The notes under the pieces: model-generated | What the model was told of the DNA's origin: nothing | The model's database searches: none | What the model saw: the letters and a program-made list of their open reading frames with translations, nothing else | Shown here: positions 40,390-46,653 of the stretch, one piece after another | Numbering within the stretch: the stretch's first letter is position 1 | Layout of the letters: every line of letters begins with the position of its first letter | NCBI GenBank assembly: GCA_947631995.1 | Contig: CANRNT010000014.1 | Location: 1 to 46,653, forward strand | DNA from: an uncultured Clostridia bacterium | GTDB taxonomy: Bacteria > Bacillota > Clostridia > Oscillospirales > Ruminococcaceae | Length of the DNA: 46,653 bases | Reading direction: 5' to 3' | Position numbers and translations under genes: made by a program

Positions 40390-43300
40390 ATTTTTAAGGA
40401 ATATCGCTGATTATGCCCTGTTCGCCAATGCGGCAATAGAGGCGGAAAAAGTCTTGGCCACTTCTCCTTCAATGTGTGCTATCGGCTGCCGGAAAGCCCT
40501 TGAACTCGCCGTGAAATGGGTCTATTCCGCCGATAACACGATCACGATGCCCTACAAAGATAATTTGCAGTCACTGATCCACGAGCCGTCTTTCCGTTTT
40601 GCCCTTGATTCGCAGACTTGGGGGAAACTGCCGTTTATAATCCGGCTCGGCAACTTGTCCGTACACACGGAGAGAGCTGTCGACAAGGCTGACGCTCTGC
40701 TTGCCCTCGAAAGTTTGTTTGAATTTATTGAATGGGTGGACTATTGCTATGGCGCAGACTATGTGGAACGGCATTTTGATGCTGCTTTGATTCCTGCGGA
40801 AAAAGTCGTTTTGGATACAAAAAAAATCAAGGAACAGCAATCCCTGATTGAACAGAAAGACAGCGACATTAAAACGTTACAAGCGAAAATTGCGGAAATG
40901 TCTGCAATTCTCACCGCTGGAAAAGAGAAAAAACAGGATAGCCGTTCATTTACGCCGGCAAATCTTTCTGAATTTAAAACTAGAAAAATTTATATTGATG
41001 TCGCCCTGAAATTTATGGGCTGGAAATTTGGCGGTACAGATGCGGACGTATGGGAAGAATATGAAGTTACCAATATGGAGGGTATTCCCGGAAAGAAGGG
41101 GTACTGCGACTATGTTCTTTTCGGGCGTGACGGGCTTCCGCTTGCGGTTATTGAGGCAAAACGTGCCAGCAAAGATCCGAACATTGGCAGAAAACAGGCT
41201 TTACTTTATGCGGACTGCCTTGAACGGAAATTCGGTCGCAGACCGATGATGTTCACTACAAACGGCTTTGATACATATTTCTGGGACGATTTATCTTCTC
41301 CTCAAAGAAAAGTCAGCGGATTTTTTACAAAATCAGACCTTGAAAAGCTGATGAACCGTCGTGAAACTCGCAAAAATCTTGATTCAATCCAAATTGATGA
41401 CAAGATTACAGATCGCTACTACCAAAAAGCAGCGATTCGTGCGGTTTGCGAACATCTAGAAAAGGGTTTTCGCAAAGCTTTGCTCGTTATGGCAACGGGT
41501 ACAGGCAAAACCAGGACGGCATCAAGCCTGACAGACGTGTTGAGCCGCGGCGGATATGTGACAAATATTCTGTTTCTTGCCGACAGAACGGTACTTGTAA
41601 AGCAGGCAAAAGATGACTTCAAGAATTATCTGCCCGATATGTCGCTGTGCAATTTGTGCAACAACAAGGACGACCGTAACGCAAGAATTGTATTTTCCAC
41701 ATATCCCACAATTCTGAACGCCATTGACAGTATCAAAACAAATGACGGAATACCACTGTTTTCTCCTGCACATTTTGACCTGATTATCACTGATGAAAGC
41801 CATAGGAGTATTTTCAAGAAATATCGTGCAATTTTTGAATATTTTGATGCGATTATGGTCGGCTTGACTGCAACACCAAAAATCGATGTTGACCGTAACA
41901 CTTATGACTTTTTTGAAATGGAAAGCAATGTGCCGACATACGCCTATGATTATGAAACAGCAGTCTATACCGATCATGTGCTTGTGCCATATTACAATTA
42001 TGAAGTGAAAACAAAGTTTCTTGATGAAGGCATCACTTATGACGAACTTTCAGACGAAGATAAAGAACGCTATGAAGATGATTTTGCTGAAGATGGCTAT
42101 ATTCCCGACTTTATCCCATCTGAAAAGCTGAATGAATTTATATTTAACGAAAAGACGGTTGACATCGTTCTGCAAGACCTTATGGAGCGTGGAATCAAAG
42201 TTCAGGGCGGTGACAGACTTGGTAAAACAATTATTTTTGCGCAGAACAAGGAACACGCTGAATTCATTGTAAAACGATTTAACGCACTTTATCCAAATTA
42301 TCACGGCAATTTTGCCCAGCGTATCACTTGTGAGGAAAGTTATGCCCAGACAGTAATTGATGATTTCAAAATTCCCGACAGAATGCCTGTTATTGCGGTC
42401 TCAGTAGATATGATGGACACAGGTATTGACGTGCCTGAATGTGTCAACCTTGTATTTTTCAAGAAAATACGCTCCAAAACAAAATTCTGGCAGATGATCG
42501 GCAGAGGTACAAGACTTTGCAAAAATCTCTCCTGTGTGGACAACATAGACGGCGAATATGAGGACAAATGCCGTTTCCTGATATTCGATTACTGCGGAAA
42601 TTTCGAATTTTTCCGTGAACACAAAAACGGCTATGAATCGCAGGAAACCAAATCACTGACGGAAAATATTTTCTGCAAACAGGTGCGGTTGATATTTTCA
42701 TTGCAGGACAGCAATTTCTCCGATGATGAATATCAGGCTTTCCGGCAAAATCTTGTTGAAATATGCTATAATGGCGTAAATGCGTTGTCTTATGACCTTG
42801 TATCTATACGGCTTAAAACCGAATATGTTGAGAAATTCAAAAAGTCTGAACAATGGGTATCTTTGTCCGATATGGATATATTGGAACTTCAAAAGCATAT
42901 CGCTCCTCTTATCACCACAAATGACACGGACGAATATGCAAAACGTTTTGACAATTTTATGTATGGCTTGATGCTTGCCAATATCGACAAGCTGCCGACA
43001 ATGAATTATCTGAAAAAGCAACTCTGCAAAACCGCTGAATTGTTGGAGCGAAAAGCAACGATACCGCAAGTTAAGAAGAAACTCACGCTGATAAAAGATA
43101 TTCAAACTGATACATTTTGGAAAAATATTAGCGTTCTCACAATTGAAAACGCTCGACAGGAACTCCGTGATTTAATGCAATTTCTCGTTGACGGCATACA
43201 TAGACCGCCAATTTTCACAAGTCTTAGCGACCCGGTGATTGACCAAAAAGAAGGCGATATTCTTAGTGATGCCTACGATTTCGAGGACTACCGCAAAAAA

Positions 43301-43747
43301 GTAAACCGTTACGTTGAGGAACATAAAAATGATGAAGTCATTTATAAACTGAATCATAATCTTCCGCTCTCAAAAGATGATTATGCAGAACTTGAACGCA
43401 TATTCACACAGGAACTTGGCAACAGTAAAGATTATCAGCGTGAATACGGGGATACGCCTTTCGGGCTGCTTATTCGTAAAATCGCAAAACTTGACCATGA
43501 AAGTGCAATGAATGCTTTTTCTGAATTCATAAATGACAGTTCGCTAAATCAGAAACAGATTGAATTTATCTTGAAAATTATCAGACATATCGAAAATAAT
43601 GGTTATATTGAGGACATTCAAATCCTTATGAAACCGCCATTTGATAAGCCTTACAGTTTTATCAAAATGTTTGATTCAAAAACAAGAACCGCAATACTGC
43701 AAACCATCGAAAATATCAAAAATAATGCCCTTCAAGTAGTAGCTTGA
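40376..43747 (+). CDS. hsdR: Type I restriction endonuclease subunit with N-terminal DUF4145
   Basis: The protein has 1123 residues. Residues about 5-125 form a DUF4145-type domain (CRKALELAVKWVYS, IIRLGNLSVHTE), then a short coiled coil (about 150-180). The PD-(D/E)xK nuclease follows: D245 in GYCDYVLFG and E260-A-K262 in VIEAKRAS. The SF2 translocase has ATGTGKT at 373-379, the DEAD-box-type DESH at 473-476, and the GRGTRLC motif. It cleaves unmodified DNA after ATP-driven translocation as part of the HsdR2M2S complex. aaggagag precedes the ATG, and the first 14 bases overlap the end of the silent hsdS cassette. A strong terminator closes the operon. Confidence 0.96.
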   Translation: MTNFEFLRNIADYALFANAAIEAEKVLATSPSMCAIGCRKALELAVKWVYSADNTITMPYKDNLQSLIHEPSFRFALDSQTWGKLPFIIRLGNLSVHTERAVDKADALLALESLFEFIEWVDYCYGADYVERHFDAALIPAEKVVLDTKKIKEQQSLIEQKDSDIKTLQAKIAEMSAILTAGKEKKQDSRSFTPANLSEFKTRKIYIDVALKFMGWKFGGTDADVWEEYEVTNMEGIPGKKGYCDYVLFGRDGLPLAVIEAKRASKDPNIGRKQALLYADCLERKFGRRPMMFTTNGFDTYFWDDLSSPQRKVSGFFTKSDLEKLMNRRETRKNLDSIQIDDKITDRYYQKAAIRAVCEHLEKGFRKALLVMATGTGKTRTASSLTDVLSRGGYVTNILFLADRTVLVKQAKDDFKNYLPDMSLCNLCNNKDDRNARIVFSTYPTILNAIDSIKTNDGIPLFSPAHFDLIITDESHRSIFKKYRAIFEYFDAIMVGLTATPKIDVDRNTYDFFEMESNVPTYAYDYETAVYTDHVLVPYYNYEVKTKFLDEGITYDELSDEDKERYEDDFAEDGYIPDFIPSEKLNEFIFNEKTVDIVLQDLMERGIKVQGGDRLGKTIIFAQNKEHAEFIVKRFNALYPNYHGNFAQRITCEESYAQTVIDDFKIPDRMPVIAVSVDMMDTGIDVPECVNLVFFKKIRSKTKFWQMIGRGTRLCKNLSCVDNIDGEYEDKCRFLIFDYCGNFEFFREHKNGYESQETKSLTENIFCKQVRLIFSLQDSNFSDDEYQAFRQNLVEICYNGVNALSYDLVSIRLKTEYVEKFKKSEQWVSLSDMDILELQKHIAPLITTNDTDEYAKRFDNFMYGLMLANIDKLPTMNYLKKQLCKTAELLERKATIPQVKKKLTLIKDIQTDTFWKNISVLTIENARQELRDLMQFLVDGIHRPPIFTSLSDPVIDQKEGDILSDAYDFEDYRKKVNRYVEEHKNDEVIYKLNHNLPLSKDDYAELERIFTQELGNSKDYQREYGDTPFGLLIRKIAKLDHESAMNAFSEFINDSSLNQKQIEFILKIIRHIENNGYIEDIQILMKPPFDKPYSFIKMFDSKTRTAILQTIENIKNNALQVVA

Positions 43748-43751
43748 CAGC

Positions 43752-43797
43752 AACGGCACGGAGAACGCTCTGAACGCTCTCCGTGCCGTTTTATTTT
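43752..43797 (+). terminator. Terminator after hsdR
   Basis: A perfect 13-bp stem (aacggcacggaga/tctccgtgccgtt) is followed by ttattttc. The remainder of 43798-43990 is AT-rich with no gene. Confidence 0.92.
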
Positions 43798-43990
43798 CAT
43801 CAGTACAAAGTGATAATAACACATATGAATAAAGATTGAGGCCATTATGTAATCTCACTTTTATACTTCAAAACTAATTATAATTTCGCTTTTAAATATT
43901 TATTACAGTATATGCTAAGAGCAAATTCAACAGTTATAGCCGAACTTTTTGCACAATCTTAAATGCCCTTCGTAAATTAGTTTATTATTT

Positions 43991-46345
43991 CTACTCCCCT
44001 GCGCTTTCGCCCAGAGCAAAAGAACTGTTGAACTTATTCATGCTTCTCATGGCAATTTTCATAACCTCAACTGCTTCTTCGGTATTCTTGATCTTTTCTT
44101 TAAGACGTTTCTTTTCCTCTTTATCAGCAGCATCGGCTTTAAGTTTAACATCTACAAGATCCTTTTCGATCTCGGCTATATTCTTAACATACTGCTCATA
44201 TACGGTATTTGAATATTCAACGTCATGTTCATCATTCAGAAAGATCTCCCGAACAGCAACCATTAGTTTTGCCGATTGCAGTATGGTATCTTTCTTACCC
44301 ATAATTCCTGCTGCTCCAACTGCTCCGCCAACACCGGCGCCAACTCCGAGTCCGAGCAGCGCACCGCCGCCTACGATTGCCATAGTACCGCCTGCCATAC
44401 CAAATCCACCAACGGCAATCGCTCCGCCTCCGAGGTATGCCAGGCAAGCGCTTGTCAAAGCCGCTCTGCTAAGCCCTGCGAAATTTGAACCTACAAGGGC
44501 AACAGCAATAGAGGGAGCAAGTGCGCCTGCTGTAAAAATCGTAACAATAGCAACTCCGGCGGTGATAGAAATGCTCTTTATAGCAGTTTTCAGCACCTCG
44601 TTAAGCTCGCGAGTAACCTTGCCATAACATTTACGGAGCCTTTCGATATAGCCTTTTTGATAATAACTTTCGGTAAAAAACTCATCAAGAAATTTATCGC
44701 CTTCTGATTGACTATATCCCATTAACGGCAAGTGCAGTTCCTTATATTTCGTACTTGGAATAACTTTTCCCTTTTTGTTTATCTCCGTGCTAAGCGCATA
44801 GTACGGTTCAAACAGCATTGTTTCAAGCAGCACCAATCTAAACCACGGCAGCTGCGGAGAGTTTGCTGCAACAGCATCGTGGAGCTCTTGAACAGAATAC
44901 CAATGAAGAACTGCATTATCATCACCGACAAAAGAAGGAAAACCGATCTCCATGTACTTTTTCCATTCTTCTAACCACTGTCTTTTCATATCAGCAGTTT
45001 TGCCGCCGCGGTCTACATCATTGATAGTCTTATGCATTTCAAGGTTATAAAGTATTTCTGTTTGCTCCAAAGTGAGCCCGAATTTTCCAATATCCATATT
45101 TGCTCCTATTCTGTTATAAATGTTATCGTCTGTTTGAGTATATGTATTTCGATGGATCTCCTCATACATTTGCTTTATCCGCTTTACATCACGGACTTTC
45201 AGATAGTTTGAGACCTCGCTGCCGATTGCAACTAAAAATCTTCCTACACCAACATAATTAACGGCTACAAAGTATTTTTGAGATAAGACTGCATCTGCAA
45301 TATCGATCGTTGAGAAAACAGCACTTGAAATTGTGATCATTCTGTCTATTGTCGGATTGCCAAACGGCTTAACGCTTTCCCAATCAATATTTTTCAGCCG
45401 AAAATCTTCAATTGAAGTGAGTTTCATTTTTTTGATAGATAACGCCAATCTTCTTACAAAGTAAAATGCTCTGACAATAAATTCATTTGCCACCACGGGA
45501 AGTGCCTGCCTGCCGATCTCGACGAGCGAACCGAGTTCTCCTCGCAAATCAAACTTAACAACACTGTCTTTAATGATCTTTCCGTTTTCATCGCGCTTGG
45601 CAAATATTGTTCCATTAAAAACTTTTGAAAGAAATACAGACAAAGAAATATCGCCTATTATAATATTTTTGAAAATAGGTAATACGGATAACTCTTTCGC
45701 AAGTGACAATATCGGACCCGGTATACCCGTACCGCCGCTGATGCCTGCCGTACTGCTTGAGCCTGCCATATCGCTGACAAGATGAAAGAACCATACTACT
45801 GTACCCTTAAACAGCTTTTCAGGAATAGTTTCCCCAATAAGCACCTTGCTTTTATCGGAAACAGGCACAGACTTAAAAGAGCCGTTGACATCCGTACCGT
45901 ATGACACGCCGCTAAACTGTGTCAGCAGAGAAAATATAAGACCTACGATCGTAGGATGATGAGCAAAATCCCGTAGATGATGCTGTAATCCGCCGCCAAA
46001 ATCAGCAATGTTGCCGTCGCTTGGTATTGAAAATCTTTCTTCAAGGAATCTAACCGAGCCCTTTCCTTTGTCGCCCTTATAGCCAAGCAAAGAAGCGGTT
46101 TTATCAACTAGTGCATCAACCTTATCGCTCGCAATTGCGCGTCCTCTTTCAAGTTTAAAATCACCGACCCACAAGATATCAAGCATACTGCACAAAATAC
46201 CTGATGCAGCCGCAACACAATAGTCCAACTTATCGGCACGGCTTGAAAGCATTTTTATTTTGCAGTCCAGATCATATATGATATCATCATAATCAGCGGC
46301 ATTTTCATACAAAGCAACCTGTACATCAATTGAATTATTGTCCAT
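43991..46345 (-). CDS. Large protein with a glycine-rich hydrophobic stretch, unknown function
   Basis: The protein has 784 residues; the ATG at 46345 has aaaggag upstream and a good promoter. I do not recognise the family. The first 580 residues look soluble and mainly helical, with FAHHPTIVGLIFSLLTQFSG near 130-150 and a Gly/Ser-rich loop (SSSTAGISGGTGIPGP) near 200. Residues about 590-682 are strongly hydrophobic and packed with Gly and Ala (GGGALLGLGVGAGVGGAVGA), like glycine-zipper membrane hairpins of pore-forming or membrane-perturbing effectors. A charged coiled coil follows (about 710-765). No signal peptide is seen, so it probably acts from the cytoplasm on the inner face of the membrane. 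Its place beside an RM locus makes a defence effector plausible, but nothing in the sequence proves it. Confidence 0.7.
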   Translation of the reverse strand: MDNNSIDVQVALYENAADYDDIIYDLDCKIKMLSSRADKLDYCVAAASGILCSMLDILWVGDFKLERGRAIASDKVDALVDKTASLLGYKGDKGKGSVRFLEERFSIPSDGNIADFGGGLQHHLRDFAHHPTIVGLIFSLLTQFSGVSYGTDVNGSFKSVPVSDKSKVLIGETIPEKLFKGTVVWFFHLVSDMAGSSSTAGISGGTGIPGPILSLAKELSVLPIFKNIIIGDISLSVFLSKVFNGTIFAKRDENGKIIKDSVVKFDLRGELGSLVEIGRQALPVVANEFIVRAFYFVRRLALSIKKMKLTSIEDFRLKNIDWESVKPFGNPTIDRMITISSAVFSTIDIADAVLSQKYFVAVNYVGVGRFLVAIGSEVSNYLKVRDVKRIKQMYEEIHRNTYTQTDDNIYNRIGANMDIGKFGLTLEQTEILYNLEMHKTINDVDRGGKTADMKRQWLEEWKKYMEIGFPSFVGDDNAVLHWYSVQELHDAVAANSPQLPWFRLVLLETMLFEPYYALSTEINKKGKVIPSTKYKELHLPLMGYSQSEGDKFLDEFFTESYYQKGYIERLRKCYGKVTRELNEVLKTAIKSISITAGVAIVTIFTAGALAPSIAVALVGSNFAGLSRAALTSACLAYLGGGAIAVGGFGMAGGTMAIVGGGALLGLGVGAGVGGAVGAAGIMGKKDTILQSAKLMVAVREIFLNDEHDVEYSNTVYEQYVKNIAEIEKDLVDVKLKADAADKEEKKRLKEKIKNTEEAVEVMKIAMRSMNKFNSSFALGESAGE

Positions 46346-46379
46346 ATGTTCTCCTTTGCATAAATATAAATTTATTTAT

Positions 46380-46408
46380 ATTATAATGCTTTTTTTAATA
46401 TGAGTCAA
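46380..46408 (-). promoter_or_regulatory. Promoter for the 784-residue protein
   Basis: On the minus strand, TTGACT (46403-46408) and TATAAT (46380-46385) are 17 bases apart, about 35 bases before the ATG. Confidence 0.75.
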
Positions 46409-46653
46409 GGTCGTATTAAGTACAATTATTTTTGACTTATTTGGTGCTTATTGGACAAAAAGAGTGGCTTTTCTTTGCGCTTCAAGGCTAAAAAAACTGT
46501 TCAAAGTAAGCGGTGTATCTACATGGTATGTGCGCGTTCTTAGATAATAAATCGAACAAAGCTCATACAGATAAATTGAACCGAACCAATTTGTGCGAAC
46601 AGCACAAAAGACCCCTATGGAAAAATAAATTAAGAAACGAACTGACTTCGCAA
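46409..46653. other. Right end without a recognisable gene
   Basis: AT-rich sequence. The only structure seen is a weak inverted repeat at 46591-46607 (ttgtgc/gcacaa around a five-base loop). Confidence 0.4.

Overview
The window looks like a chromosomal segment of an anaerobic, spore-forming, Gram-positive Clostridia member, most like a gut or rumen Ruminococcus/Oscillospiraceae relative. The evidence is a sortase-type surface protein, YpeB (spore germination), a SigH-like sigma factor, rubrerythrin, an oxygen-sensitive-type fumarase subunit, RqcH, and many sigma-A promoters with exact 17-bp spacers. No species is claimed.

Layout. 1-870: gene-free DNA holding a large palindrome built from paired hairpins. 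950-7786: a 2278-residue secreted von Willebrand A adhesin with an LPSAG wall-anchor signal. 7.8-14.4 kb: a triple-PepSY membrane protein, an AlkZ-related protein, a polyprenyl-phosphate glycosyltransferase overlapping a YfhO-type GT-C membrane enzyme, and a zinc-ribbon membrane protein. 14.5-17.3 kb: ypeB-rbr on the minus strand, facing away from mntP. 17.3-25.9 kb: a second hairpin element, a magnesium transporter corA preceded by a 24-codon leader ORF whose product begins MNPDP, a DivIVA-like coiled-coil protein, fumarase beta, sigH, a tRNA-like RNA element before a zinc-ribbon gene, then DUF1858, trmK, Nif3-like and rqcH. 25.9-31.8 kb: tRNA-Pro(TGG), a repeat-rich spacer, then an accessory block (tandem-HTH protein, ClpP-like protein lacking the triad Asp, VirD4-like ATPase, lipoprotein, small membrane protein). 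Two copies of a diverged direct repeat lie at its edges. 32-34 kb: a DUF3592 protein and a CstA-family transporter. 34.4-43.8 kb: a type I restriction-modification locus. 44-46.3 kb: a minus-strand 784-residue protein with a glycine-rich hydrophobic stretch.

The most notable region is the type I RM locus, ordered hsdM, hsdS, ATPase, PD-(D/E)xK-like protein, tyrosine recombinase, silent hsdS 3' cassette, hsdR. The active and silent target-recognition cassettes are in the same orientation. Each is bounded by the same two repeats, r1 and r2, and both repeat pairs are exactly 3270 bp apart. Excision of a 3270-bp circle at r1 and re-insertion at r2, or the reverse, would swap the specificity cassette cleanly. 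The ATPase, nuclease-like and recombinase genes would travel on the circle. This gives a specificity switch by excision and re-insertion rather than inversion, with a two-gene defence-like cargo.

The second notable item is the corA leader peptide. It resembles the enterobacterial MgtL peptides (MEPDP.../MDPEP...) that sense low magnesium through ribosome destabilisation, but here it precedes a Clostridia corA. Other items are the tRNA-like element with a shortened anticodon arm and the ClpP-like/VirD4-like pair without conjugation genes.
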